Below, piece by piece: positions 1 through 8,631 of a DNA stretch of 46,931 bases. Source of the DNA: Flavobacterium sp. YO12 (GTDB taxonomy: Bacteria > Bacteroidota > Bacteroidia > Flavobacteriales > Flavobacteriaceae); assembly GCF_004119495.1 (NCBI RefSeq), contig NZ_NRQU01000039.1, positions 1-46,931 on the forward strand. The letters run 5' to 3'. Positions within the stretch are counted from its first letter, which is position 1; each line of letters starts with the position of its first letter. Both the position numbers and the translations under genes were made by a program. The notes beneath the pieces were generated by a model, which did not search any database, was not told the DNA's origin, and saw only the letters and a list, made by a program, of their open reading frames with translations.

Positions 1-77
1 ATTTTTAAAACAGTCATTTTTTCATAACTTTAAATAAGAGTAAAGAGAAAACATATAACCTTTTTAATTATAAAATT

Positions 78-383
78 ATGGTATTACAATATCAAGGTGA
101 ACAACACGGAAAAGCGACTACTTTTACAATAAGAATTATTGGTAACAACTTGTCAAAAAGCAGTTCTAATTATCAAATTGATTTATTAGTAGGCGATAAT
201 AAACTACCAACTTTTACAACTTCAATTCATCAAAGTCTGTCGAATTGCTTGAAAGAAATTTACTTGTTTAGAAAACATAATGGAATCAAGTTTAATGAAG
301 CATCAGAGAAGATAACGTCACTTTATGTGCCTTATGATAAGGTTTTGTACAATTATAATAAACATGCACTATTTATGGCTTAA
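78..383 (+). CDS. Hypothetical protein, 101 aa
   Basis: I do not recognise this short protein. It has no obvious signal peptide or membrane segment. The composition is mixed and polar, with Ser/Asn-rich stretches near residues 25-35 and a Lys/Tyr-rich C-terminus. The ATG start follows an AT-rich leader, and a strong terminator hairpin lies about 20 bp after the stop, which supports a real transcription unit. It converges on the acetyltransferase-like gene that follows. No function is proposed. Confidence 0.6.
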   Translation: MVLQYQGEQHGKATTFTIRIIGNNLSKSSSNYQIDLLVGDNKLPTFTTSIHQSLSNCLKEIYLFRKHNGIKFNEASEKITSLYVPYDKVLYNYNKHALFMA

Positions 384-402
384 AAGCCGTTTAGCTGTTA
401 TG

Positions 403-440
403 TAAAAAAAAAGCTACTCGGTTTGAGTAGTCTTTTTTTT
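403..440. terminator. Bidirectional terminator hairpin
   Basis: The 6-bp arms ctactc (414-419) and gagtag (425-430) enclose a 5-nt loop. An A-run precedes them and a T-run follows, so the hairpin can stop transcription from both converging genes. Confidence 0.8.
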
Positions 441-452
441 GTTTTATCAGTT

Positions 453-746
453 TTATAATTCTTTATTATGAAATAATGAATTAGCTTGATATTCTGGATG
501 TTTGTCGATGTAAGCTTTTATGTAAGGACAATACGGTTTTACTTTAAGATGATTTTCTTCTGCGTAATCCAAAACATATTTTGCTATGTAAGCCGCTAAT
601 CCTTGTCCAGATAATTCTGGCGGAACCTCAGTATGGATATAGGCAATACCGCCGTCGAATAATTTGTATTGTTCAAACGCCATATGTCCATCTACGTGAA
701 TCTCAAAACGTTTGTCTTTTTCGTTGTTTATAACTGTATATTCCAT
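453..746 (-). CDS. Small GNAT-like N-acetyltransferase (YjdJ/NATD1 type), 97 aa
   Basis: This is a one-domain protein of the short Gcn5-related acetyltransferase group. That group has about 90-100 residues, and this one is normal length. The central stretch has the family pattern: a beta-strand ending in YIHTEVPPELSGQGLA (about residues 36-51, the acetyl-CoA loop region), then a helix, then KVKPYCPY and a conserved YIDKHPEY near residues 78-85. It should be cytoplasmic. The acceptor substrate is unknown for most members. It stands alone and converges with the upstream hypothetical gene. Confidence 0.8.
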   Translation of the reverse strand: MEYTVINNEKDKRFEIHVDGHMAFEQYKLFDGGIAYIHTEVPPELSGQGLAAYIAKYVLDYAEENHLKVKPYCPYIKAYIDKHPEYQANSLFHNKEL

Positions 747-877
747 AATTGCTTTTTTTTAGTATTGTAAAATTAGTAAGTATAAAACCTAGTAGACTTA
801 ATCTATGACAAGAAATTTTAAAAAAAACAGCATTGATTTATCTATTCTTTAAAAGTCAGTTCCCCAAAATAATACTC

Positions 878-885
878 TAACTTTG
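878..885 (+). promoter_or_regulatory. Possible -7 element for the AraC gene at 931
   Basis: TAACTTTG matches the Bacteroidota TAnnTTTG -7 consensus 45 bp before the ATG. No TTG lies at the expected -33 distance, so support is partial. Confidence 0.35.
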
Positions 886-930
886 AGTACTGCTTAAAAC
901 AGCAAATAGAATTTGCAGTATAAATCATCA

Positions 931-1782
931 ATGAAAGATAAAGAAAATAATCAAAAAGGCTGTTCAGTTCAGGAATGTACTACAGATGATATTAACCGTA
1001 TAGGCAGTTCGCCGCTCTACACTATATTTCTTTTTGAAGGCAGTGGGAAAGTAAGCGTAGATTTAGTAAAGTACTCTTTTGAAGGTAAAATTGTGTTGTT
1101 TTCAACGCCATATCAAATGGTTTATTTTGAATCTGAATCTCCGATTAAAGTAAAGAAACTGCAGTTTCACGGCGATTTTTATTGTATTGAATACCATAAA
1201 AAAGAAGTCGCCTGCAATGGACTTTTGTTTAATAATATTTATCAGCAGACTTTTATAAATCTTGAGCAAGAAGACTATACTGAAATTGATTTCATCTTGA
1301 GAAAAATGATAATCGAGCTTCAAGATTCGAATACGTATGCTGCAGCAGTAGTAAAAGCTTATTTACAATTGATTTTGGCGTTATGCAGTAAAATTAAATC
1401 TAAAGATAATAGTATCGAAGCAGAAAAGAATGCATATCATCCGCTGATGAATTTTAAGGAACTGCTGGAAAATAATTTTCAAAAAGAAAGGCAGCCTTCT
1501 TTTTATGCTGCAAAAATGGGAATTTCGCCCAATAATTTTTCGAAGATCTGCAAGCAGTATTTCTTAAAAACACCTTCGACATTAATTCATGAAAGAGTAA
1601 TACTTGAATCTAAAAAGTTAATTCATCTGACTTATAAGAGTATGAAAGAAATAGCAGCTGAATTGAATTTTGATGATGAGAATTATTTTAGTCGTTATTT
1701 TAAAAAACATACTGGAATTACGCCAACAGCTTTTCGCGAAAATGTTGGAATATCTATCGTAGCAGATTTGTCCAGAGAATAG
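931..1782 (+). CDS. AraC-family transcriptional regulator next to YkgB-like gene
   Basis: The protein has about 283 residues, counted from the ATG at 931. A TTG 18 bp upstream is in frame but is a weak start. The N-terminal half is a probable cupin-like sensor domain with no close match I recognise. The C-terminal ~100 residues are an AraC double helix-turn-helix, ending in the typical FDDENYFSRYFKKHTGITP pattern. Two cysteines sit near the N-terminus (GCSVQEC). The next gene, 62 bp downstream, is a YkgB/DUF417 membrane protein. In E. coli the related RclC is controlled by the AraC-type redox sensor RclR, so a reactive-chlorine or oxidant sensor is possible. Direct repeats in front of the downstream gene fit an AraC operator. 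Confidence 0.85.
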   Translation: MKDKENNQKGCSVQECTTDDINRIGSSPLYTIFLFEGSGKVSVDLVKYSFEGKIVLFSTPYQMVYFESESPIKVKKLQFHGDFYCIEYHKKEVACNGLLFNNIYQQTFINLEQEDYTEIDFILRKMIIELQDSNTYAAAVVKAYLQLILALCSKIKSKDNSIEAEKNAYHPLMNFKELLENNFQKERQPSFYAAKMGISPNNFSKICKQYFLKTPSTLIHERVILESKKLIHLTYKSMKEIAAELNFDDENYFSRYFKKHTGITPTAFRENVGISIVADLSRE

Positions 1783-1826
1783 CCATATTTGTCCATTGTG
1801 GTCTAAATTGACTCTTCTTAATTTTG
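1766..1826 (+). promoter_or_regulatory. Promoter and candidate AraC operator of the YkgB-like gene
   Basis: ATTTGTCCA occurs at 1766-1774 and again, identically, at 1787-1795, a period of exactly 21 bp. The second copy abuts a TTG -33 element (1796-1798). A 20-nt spacer and TAATTTTG (1819-1826), a perfect TAnnTTTG -7 element, follow. The layout fits activation by the AraC protein encoded just upstream. The first repeat overlaps the end of that coding region. Confidence 0.65.
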
Positions 1827-1844
1827 TGTCTAAATACTTAGACT

Positions 1845-2408
1845 ATGAAAATTTTAATCATTTTATCAAAATTACAAGGGCAGTTTATCAATTTTATGCG
1901 AATCGCTATTCTTATCGTTATGGTGTGGATTGGCGGACTTAAAGCTTTTCAATATGAGGCTGACGGAATCGTTCCTTTTGTAGCCAACAGCCCTTTAATG
2001 AGTTTCTTTTATAATAATCCGCAAGAATATAAAGAACATAAAAATAAAGAGGGGGAGATGGTTCAAAAGAATATTGAATGGAATCATCTAAACGGAACTT
2101 ATGGTTTCTCGTATGCTTTAGGAACTGTTATTGTCATTATTGGTTCACTCACTTTTTTAGGTATTTTCAACGATCGTTTGGGACTTATCGGCGGATTGCT
2201 TACTGCAGGTATGGCATTGGTAACTCTTACTTTTTTAATTACAACTCCGGAAACTTGGGTTCCTAATTTGGGAGGTGATATGCTAACGCCGCAATTTGGT
2301 TTTCCTTATTTATCAGGGGCTGGTAGATTAGTTGTAAAAGATATTATTATGATGGCGGGCGGTTTGATTGTCGCTTCTGATTCTGCTAAAAAGCTTTTGA
2401 AAGAGTAA
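1845..2408 (+). CDS. YkgB/DUF417 family inner-membrane protein (RclC-like), 187 aa
   Basis: This is an integral membrane protein with about four hydrophobic segments, near residues 15-35, 85-105, 110-135 and 160-178. It carries the family signature of a first helix with WIGGLKAFQYEADGI, then FVANSPLMSFFY. The length matches the DUF417/YkgB family (about 190 aa). E. coli RclC belongs here and takes part in resistance to reactive chlorine species; the molecular activity is not known. The gene follows an AraC regulator in the same direction and has a clear promoter with a repeated operator-like motif. A role in oxidant defence is inferred from family and layout only. Confidence 0.82.
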   Translation: MKILIILSKLQGQFINFMRIAILIVMVWIGGLKAFQYEADGIVPFVANSPLMSFFYNNPQEYKEHKNKEGEMVQKNIEWNHLNGTYGFSYALGTVIVIIGSLTFLGIFNDRLGLIGGLLTAGMALVTLTFLITTPETWVPNLGGDMLTPQFGFPYLSGAGRLVVKDIIMMAGGLIVASDSAKKLLKE

Positions 2409-2442
2409 GAAAAAAGAGCAGAAACAAGTCAATTAGAACTTA

Positions 2443-2865
2443 TTACTTCCTGTTTTTCAACCATCTTTCGATTGGTTCAGTGGCGGTGTTTATGATAATT
2501 ACAGTGAGTGTACAAATTAAAGCTTCGGCAAAATAACCAGAAGCGGCAATACAGCCAATCGCGGCACTGCACCAAATTGTAGCGGCCGAGTTTAAACCAT
2601 GTACATTATCGCCTTCTCTAAAAATGACTCCTGCACCTAGAAAACCAACTCCCATAACAACCTGAGCCGTAATACGAGTAACATCAACATTTAAGGCAGT
2701 ACCCGCAACTTTTATAGATAATAATACAAAAGTTGCAGCTCCTATTGCTACCAATGTATTCGTTTTTAATCCAGTTTCTTTATGATGCCATTGTCTTTCA
2801 AAACCTATAATTAATCCTGCTAAAGTGGCGGCAGCAAGTCTTGTTAAAAATTCTGTAGTACTCAA
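2443..2865 (-). CDS. MgtC/SapB family membrane protein, 140 aa
   Basis: This short polytopic membrane protein has the MgtC/SapB core: EFLTRLAAATLAGLIIGFERQ at the N-terminus, then a Gly-rich stretch around residues 72-84 (VVMGVGFLGAGVIFREG), then the conserved LNSAATIWCSAAIG (about 92-105). It lacks the C-terminal soluble domain of Salmonella MgtC and so belongs to the short YhiD/SapB-like form. Members are linked to magnesium stress or membrane potential, often without a defined activity. It lies 109 bp downstream of the D-2-hydroxyglutarate dehydrogenase on the same strand, and nothing ties it to that pathway. Confidence 0.88.
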   Translation of the reverse strand: MSTTEFLTRLAAATLAGLIIGFERQWHHKETGLKTNTLVAIGAATFVLLSIKVAGTALNVDVTRITAQVVMGVGFLGAGVIFREGDNVHGLNSAATIWCSAAIGCIAASGYFAEALICTLTVIIINTATEPIERWLKNRK

Positions 2866-2974
2866 AATTATTACTTTTTAGATCATTAAAAAAAGATTCA
2901 TTTTCTTGTAAAAGCTGTTATCTTAACATAAAGATATTTAAAAAATAAATATGGGCAACGAGTTTAAAAAGAAT

Positions 2975-5926
2975 CTATTTTAATGCTTCAAACAATATTT
3001 CTACAGGATGCTGCGCTTTACGACCTGTACCATCTGCGATTTGATGCCTGCAGCTAGTTCCTGACGCCGAAATTAATGTCGCTTGATCTTCTGAACGGAT
3101 TGTTGGAAACAAAACTAGTTCGCCTATTTTCATCGATATATCGTAATGCTCTTTTTCATAACCAAAAGAGCCTGCCATGCCACAGCAGCCACTCGGAATG
3201 TTTAAAACGGTATAGTTTCTTGGCAGCGTTAAAATTTTCTTTAATGGCACTAATGATGATAAAGCTTTTTGAAAACAATGCCCATGCATACGCACACGTT
3301 CCGTTTTATCCGTAAAACTGGCTGATGAAACACGACCCTCGTCTAATTCTTTGGCTAAAAATTCTTCGATTAAAAAGGTTTTTGAAGCAAATAATTTTGC
3401 TTTTTCTTTTAAATCGCCGCGGCATAAATCGGGATATTCATCTCGGAAAGATAATATTCCCGAAGGCTCTATTCCAATTAAAATTCCGTCTTGAGGTATG
3501 CTTTTTTCAAAATATAGAATGTTTTTTTCCGCTATTTCTCGTGCTTCTTTCAGCATTCCTTTAGAAAGATACGTTCTTCCGCTGATGCCGATTTTCGGAA
3601 TTTCGACTTGATAACCTAACCGATTTAAAAGTTTAACAGCGGTTTGACCAATTTCAACATCATAATAATTCAGAAATTCATCATTATACAAATACACTTT
3701 GCCATTTGTAAAATCTCCTTTTTGAGTATAGTTTTTCATCCATTTTGCGAAAGTGATTTTATGCATTAAAGGCAATTTTCTCTCCACAGCAAAACCTGAT
3801 GCTTTTTTGATAATATTTCCTAAAACACCCTTAGTAGATAAATTGTAAATCCAAGGTGTTGCTGCAAACAAATGATTTATTTTGGGCGTATTTCCAATCA
3901 ATTTCGAACGGAATTTAATGCCGCTTTTGTCGTGATACTGTTGCAAAGTTTCGGCTTTTAGTTTTGCCATATCAACATTCGACGGACATTCAGATTTACA
4001 GCCTTTACAGCTTAAGCATAAATCGAGAACCTCAAGAAGACCTTCGTCATCAAATTTGTTTTCTTTTTTTGAATTCGTTATCGTTTCTCTTAAAATATTT
4101 GCCCTTGCACGTGTAGTGTGTTTTTCGTCGCGAGTTGCCATATAGCTTGGGCACATTGTACCGCCGCTTTTTTCGGTTTTTCTGCAGTCTCCAGAACCAT
4201 TGCACATTTCAGCTGCACGCAAAATTCCGTTATGTTGAGAAAAATCAAAATAAGTTTCAGGCATTGGTGTTTCTTGACCAGCTGTATATCTTAAACTGGT
4301 ATCCATAGGCGGTGTATTTACAATTTTACCAGGATTAAAAACACCCCAAGGATCCCAAACTTCTTTTATTTGAACGAACATTTGATATGTTTCTTCGCCT
4401 AACATCAAAGGGATAAATTCTCCGCGAAGTCTTCCGTCACCGTGTTCGCCGCTCAGAGAACCTTTGTATTTTTTAACTAAGTGCGCAATGTCTGTGGCGA
4501 TAGTTCTAAAAATTGCCGTGCCTTCTTTTGTTTTTAAATCGATAATAGGGCGCAGGTGCAATTCGCCCGTTGCGGCGTGAGCATAATGCACACAATTTAA
4601 ATTTCTTTCTTTTAAAATGGCATTAAAATCTTCAATAAAATCGGGTAAATCGTTTACATCAACGGCCGTATCCTCAATTACAGCAACAGCTTTGGCATCG
4701 CCAGGAATATTTGACAATAAACCTAATCCAGCTTTTCTTAAAGCCCAGACTTTATTAGTGTCTTCTCCGTAAACTATTGGAAAATGATAGCCAAGATTTT
4801 TAGAACGCATCAAAGCTTCCATTTCTATCGCAACATTATCAATTTCTTCTTGAGTATCACGTAAAAATTCGACCGCTAAAATCGCTTGCGGATCACCTTT
4901 TACAAAAAAGCGATTTTTGCTTTGCTCAATGTTTTCTTTTGTACATTCTAGAATATAATGATCGATTAATTCAATGCTGTCAGGATTGAATTTTAAGGCT
5001 TCAATATTGGCTTTTAATGATTCATTGATGCTTTCAAAATGGATGCAGACTAAAGCGGCGTGGGGTTTTAAAGCGTCGACTAAATTTAATTTTATCGCTG
5101 TAGAAAAAAACAAAGTTCCCTCTGAACCTGCAATTAATTTACAAAAATTAAATTTTTCATCTGAATCTCCAAAAGGCATAGAATCTGCCAATAAATCTAA
5201 AGCGTAACCCGTATTTCTTCTCGGGATTGTTTTTTTAGGAAAATTATCCTCGAATAATATTCTGTTAGTTTCTGATGATAAAAGATCTTTAGCTTGAAGA
5301 TAAATGGCTTGTTCTAGAGAACTTACAACATTAATTCCGTTACATTTGTCTTCAAATTCGGCATTCGTCAAAGCACCAAAAGTAACCTCGCAGCCATCAG
5401 CCAGAAAGCCTTTAATTTCAAGTAAATGTTCACGAGTAGAACCATAAACAACAGATCGTGCACCGCAGGCATTATTGCCAACCATACCGCCAATCATGCA
5501 GCGATTACTGGTAGAAGTTTCTGGTCCAAAGAACAGTTTATACGATTTTAAATGAAGATTTAATTCATCACGAATAACTCCAGGTTCTACCCAAGCCGAT
5601 TTTTCAATTGGATCAACTGAAATGATTTTGGTAAATTCCTGCGAAATATCAACAATAATTCCGTTTCCAACCACTTGACCCGCAAGTGAAGTTCCAGCAG
5701 CACGCGGTATTATGCTGCTTTTGTTTTCCCTTGCAAAAGCAATAATTTTTTGAATATCTTCTTTAGTTTTTGGAACCGCAACGGCCAAAGGCATTTCTTT
5801 ATAAGCGCTTGCATCAGTAGCATAAAGCAGACGCATGGTATGATCGTAGAACAATTTACCTTCTAGCTGCTTTTCTAAACTTTCAAGATTAATAGAATTC
5901 TTGGAAAGGATATTATTGTTATTCAT
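2975..5926 (-). CDS. FAD/4Fe-4S D-2-hydroxyglutarate dehydrogenase (YdiJ-like), 983 aa
   Basis: The enzyme should oxidise D-2-hydroxyglutarate to 2-oxoglutarate in the cytoplasm. Domains in order: a PCMH-type FAD domain (about 46-280; PRAAGTSLAGQ, IGGMVGNNACGARS); an FAD-oxidase C-terminal domain ending in GEHGDGRLRGEF (about 493-504); a ferredoxin-like part with Cys575, 581, 592 and Cys637, 640, 643, 647; and a CCG cysteine domain (GCCGMAGSFG from residue 913). Domain order and length match E. coli YdiJ, which is known as a D-2-hydroxyglutarate dehydrogenase. Glycolate or lactate oxidases share the folds but are usually split or shorter. It is the last gene of the hydroxylysine cluster and would consume the product of the DUF1338 enzyme at 19439. 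A -7-like TAATTTTG on the minus strand lies at 5962-5969 with no clear -33 partner. Confidence 0.85.
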   Translation of the reverse strand: MNNNNILSKNSINLESLEKQLEGKLFYDHTMRLLYATDASAYKEMPLAVAVPKTKEDIQKIIAFARENKSSIIPRAAGTSLAGQVVGNGIIVDISQEFTKIISVDPIEKSAWVEPGVIRDELNLHLKSYKLFFGPETSTSNRCMIGGMVGNNACGARSVVYGSTREHLLEIKGFLADGCEVTFGALTNAEFEDKCNGINVVSSLEQAIYLQAKDLLSSETNRILFEDNFPKKTIPRRNTGYALDLLADSMPFGDSDEKFNFCKLIAGSEGTLFFSTAIKLNLVDALKPHAALVCIHFESINESLKANIEALKFNPDSIELIDHYILECTKENIEQSKNRFFVKGDPQAILAVEFLRDTQEEIDNVAIEMEALMRSKNLGYHFPIVYGEDTNKVWALRKAGLGLLSNIPGDAKAVAVIEDTAVDVNDLPDFIEDFNAILKERNLNCVHYAHAATGELHLRPIIDLKTKEGTAIFRTIATDIAHLVKKYKGSLSGEHGDGRLRGEFIPLMLGEETYQMFVQIKEVWDPWGVFNPGKIVNTPPMDTSLRYTAGQETPMPETYFDFSQHNGILRAAEMCNGSGDCRKTEKSGGTMCPSYMATRDEKHTTRARANILRETITNSKKENKFDDEGLLEVLDLCLSCKGCKSECPSNVDMAKLKAETLQQYHDKSGIKFRSKLIGNTPKINHLFAATPWIYNLSTKGVLGNIIKKASGFAVERKLPLMHKITFAKWMKNYTQKGDFTNGKVYLYNDEFLNYYDVEIGQTAVKLLNRLGYQVEIPKIGISGRTYLSKGMLKEAREIAEKNILYFEKSIPQDGILIGIEPSGILSFRDEYPDLCRGDLKEKAKLFASKTFLIEEFLAKELDEGRVSSASFTDKTERVRMHGHCFQKALSSLVPLKKILTLPRNYTVLNIPSGCCGMAGSFGYEKEHYDISMKIGELVLFPTIRSEDQATLISASGTSCRHQIADGTGRKAQHPVEILFEALK

Positions 5927-6048
5927 TTTAATACAGTAATTATATACAAGATTGCCTTATCCAAAATTATTCAGATAAGAAGTCAGGAATAGTTTTTGTT
6001 TGTTTTTGCTGTTTTTTAACACATAATCCAGAAACTCAATTAGAGTTT

Positions 6049-6152
6049 TGTCATTTCGACCGAAGGGAGAAATCACACAAGAAACGCCGCAATCAAAATC
6101 GCCAATCTTTGTCGAATCCCGCGTGTGATTTCTCCCTTCGGTCGAAATGACA
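6049..6152. repeat. Palindromic repeat, family A, copy 1
   Basis: There are perfect 30-bp inverted arms at 6049-6078 and 6123-6152 around a 44-bp centre. The arms hold TCATTTCGACCGAAGGGAGA. The centre contains CAATCTTTGTCGA, which recurs in a related palindrome at 35360-35459. No gene lies inside it. It sits between the dehydrogenase and the kinase/phospholyase genes. Confidence 0.9.
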
Positions 6153-6192
6153 ATATTGTGTTCAAACGTTTGGATTATGTATTAAATACTTT

Positions 6193-8490
6193 TTACAATT
6201 CGCTTAATGCAATATCAAGTAAACGCACCATTTCATCGGCATTTTGTTTGCTGAATGTCATAGGCGGTTTTATTTTTAAAACATTGTGCAAAGGACCGTC
6301 TGTACTGAGTAAAAAGCCATTTGCTTTCATTTTTTCGACTATAATATCAATTTCAGGAACGGCAGGTTCCATTGAGGTTCTGTCTTTTACCATTTCGGCG
6401 CCAATGAATAATCCGTGTCCTCGAACATCGCTTATTATCGGATATTTTGCCATCAGAGTTTTAAGACCGTTCATCAAATGATTTCCTACTTCAAGTGCAT
6501 GCTGCTGCATTTCTTCTTCCTGAATAACATCTAAAACGGCTAATCCTGTAGTCATAGAGACCGGATTTCCTCCAAAGGTGTTAAAATACTCTAAACCGTT
6601 ATTAAATGAATCTGCAATTTCCTCTGTTACAATTACTGCTGCAAGCGGATGACCGTTTCCAATTGGTTTTCCTAAAACAACAATATCTGGAACAACATTT
6701 TGCAATTCGAATCCCCAGAAATGATCTCCGATTCTTCCAAATCCTACTTGAACTTCATCGGCGATGCAAACACCGCCAGCAGCTCTTACATATTCATAAG
6801 CTGTTTTTAGATAGTTTTCGGGTAACGGAATTTGTCCGCCGACTCCCAATAAAGTTTCACAAATAAATACAGCAGGTGTTTTATCTTCCTTTTTTAAATC
6901 TTCGATAATTCGTTGTACATCAGCAGCGTATTTTTCGCCTGCTTTTGCATCGCCGTATTTAAATGGACCTCTATATAAATCAGGATTGATTGCTTTGTGA
7001 ATCCACGGCATTTGACCAGAACCGCCTTTGCTGTCAAATTTATACGGACTCATTTCCATTGCCACAGTTGAGGTGCCGTGATACGCATGATCCAGTACAA
7101 TTATATCTTTTTGTTTGGTACAATGACGGCTCATTCTAATAGCCAAATCATTTGCTTCGCTGCCAGAGTTTACAAAATAACAAACACTTAGTTTTTCAGG
7201 TAATGTAGCAGTAAGTTTTTCTGCATATTCTGTTATCGCGTCGTTTAAATAACGTGTATTGGTATTTAAAGTCGCAATTTGTTTTTGCATTTTTCTAACT
7301 ACAACCGGGTGGCAATGTCCAACATGCGAAGGATTGTTTACACAATCTACAAAGGTTTTTCCTTTGTCATCATATAAATATTGCAGTGCGCCTTTAACAA
7401 TTTTTAATTTGTCTTTATAACCAATGCTTAGATTTCGACCAATTTTCTTTTTACGAACTTCAAGTAAATCGCTATAGTCATTATCATTAATTAACCCTTC
7501 AAAACCGCAAGCTTTTCTAAAAGCATCTTGTGCTTTGATTGGATTAATTTCAATTAACTTATACAATAAATTCCAAGCTGGTTTTTCAGTAATAAAATGA
7601 TGTTCATTATTGCTGTCTAACGAAGCATTGTAAGCAGATTGTGTTACGCTGATGCAAAGTCTTCCAGCTATTAAATAATACAATAAATCTAATTCCTGCT
7701 CTGTAAGTGCGTACGCTTTATGATATCCTTGAACTACTGATGCCGCAACAGCAAGCGGATCTTTTTCATCGAGCATGGCATAAGTACAGGCAATGGCTAG
7801 ATTATTGACAAGAGCAGTATAAACCATATCGCCAAAATCAATCAAACCACTTATGCGATTACCTTGTACTAATACATTGTAGTCGTTGGCATCGTTATGT
7901 ATATAAGCATGTCTTAAGCGATGTATTTGAGGCAGAACTTCTGTGTCAAATTGAAGTAGAAAATAACATGCAATACGTCTTTTTTCGTGATTTAGAATGT
8001 GTTTTAAGTTGTCTCCAGCTTCACTCGCATGACTAATGTCCCAAGTGTAATTGCGATGCATTGCAGGATGCGAAAAATCCTTTAAAGCATTGTCCATATT
8101 CCCTAAAAAAGAACCTAAATTATAATGTAATTCGGTCGTTTTTGCTTTTTCATCAACCCAAAAAGTACCTTTCAAAAAGTTTAGAATTCGTATATAATAA
8201 GTATGGTTGTCAAGCACTATTTTAGTTAATTCATCGCCTTGTTTGTTAATGCAAAAATGCTGAAAACAATCAGAGATATTGCTTCTCGTTAAGTGTTTTA
8301 TGATTTCCACCTGCGCCTCTAAAAAAGGAAATGAGTGACTCTCATTTGATACTTTTAGAATGTACTTTTCATTTTTGTCATTCGATAAAAGAAAGTTTAA
8401 TTCATCATATCCATTTAATGCCTTTGCGGTTACGGTTAGTCCGTAATGTTCTTTTACTAAGTCTTGAATAGCTGCTTCTGAAAAAGTCAT
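6193..8490 (-). CDS. Fused hydroxylysine kinase / 5-phosphohydroxylysine phospholyase, 765 aa
   Basis: This is a two-domain fusion. Residues 1 to about 335 are an aminoglycoside-phosphotransferase-type kinase, with the HNDANDYN catalytic loop (His198, Asp200, Asn205) and metal-binding DFGD (Asp218). Residues 345-765 are a class III PLP enzyme: NSGSEAND (441-448), AYHG (469-472), DEVQVGFGR with Asp578, and GKPIGNGHP with the PLP lysine Lys608. The GNGHP loop is the form found in the human phospholyases ETNPPL (AGXT2L1) and PHYKPL (AGXT2L2), not the usual aminotransferase GGG form. In animals, separate hydroxylysine kinase (HYKK/AGPHD1) and PHYKPL convert 5-hydroxylysine through its phosphate to aminoadipate semialdehyde, ammonia and phosphate. 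Here both steps are in one chain. Phosphoethanolamine is an alternative substrate, but the neighbours (aminoadipate-semialdehyde dehydrogenase and later steps) favour hydroxylysine. Confidence 0.83.
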   Translation of the reverse strand: MTFSEAAIQDLVKEHYGLTVTAKALNGYDELNFLLSNDKNEKYILKVSNESHSFPFLEAQVEIIKHLTRSNISDCFQHFCINKQGDELTKIVLDNHTYYIRILNFLKGTFWVDEKAKTTELHYNLGSFLGNMDNALKDFSHPAMHRNYTWDISHASEAGDNLKHILNHEKRRIACYFLLQFDTEVLPQIHRLRHAYIHNDANDYNVLVQGNRISGLIDFGDMVYTALVNNLAIACTYAMLDEKDPLAVAASVVQGYHKAYALTEQELDLLYYLIAGRLCISVTQSAYNASLDSNNEHHFITEKPAWNLLYKLIEINPIKAQDAFRKACGFEGLINDNDYSDLLEVRKKKIGRNLSIGYKDKLKIVKGALQYLYDDKGKTFVDCVNNPSHVGHCHPVVVRKMQKQIATLNTNTRYLNDAITEYAEKLTATLPEKLSVCYFVNSGSEANDLAIRMSRHCTKQKDIIVLDHAYHGTSTVAMEMSPYKFDSKGGSGQMPWIHKAINPDLYRGPFKYGDAKAGEKYAADVQRIIEDLKKEDKTPAVFICETLLGVGGQIPLPENYLKTAYEYVRAAGGVCIADEVQVGFGRIGDHFWGFELQNVVPDIVVLGKPIGNGHPLAAVIVTEEIADSFNNGLEYFNTFGGNPVSMTTGLAVLDVIQEEEMQQHALEVGNHLMNGLKTLMAKYPIISDVRGHGLFIGAEMVKDRTSMEPAVPEIDIIVEKMKANGFLLSTDGPLHNVLKIKPPMTFSKQNADEMVRLLDIALSEL

Positions 8491-8530
8491 TGGTATTGTA
8501 TTTTATTGTTTTTGTTTGTTTTATTTTTCG

Positions 8531-8608
8531 CCACAAATTGCACGAATTTACACTAATTATTGTGTGTATTCTATTTGAAAAAATTCGTGCAATTCGTGTA
8601 ATTTGTGG
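8531..8608. repeat. Palindromic repeat, family C, copy 1
   Basis: The inverted arms CCACAAATTGCACGAATT (8531-8548) and its near-complement (8591-8608, one mismatch) flank an AT-rich loop. The arm plus the following TTACACTAATT closely resembles the repeat at 20961-21059 read on the other strand. Confidence 0.8.
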
Positions 8609-8631
8609 CAAACCTTAATCTTGGCAAACTT

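Noticed and set aside
913..930. Upstream TTG start for the first AraC gene
   Set aside because: The ATG at 931 gives a normal family length; the extra six residues have no support. The same reasoning rejected alternative starts at 19372, 41875, 41932 and 46123.
6193..8490. Phosphoethanolamine phospholyase with an ethanolamine kinase
   Set aside because: Sequence alone allows it, but the aminoadipate-semialdehyde dehydrogenase, DUF1338 and D-2-hydroxyglutarate dehydrogenase neighbours fit hydroxylysine.
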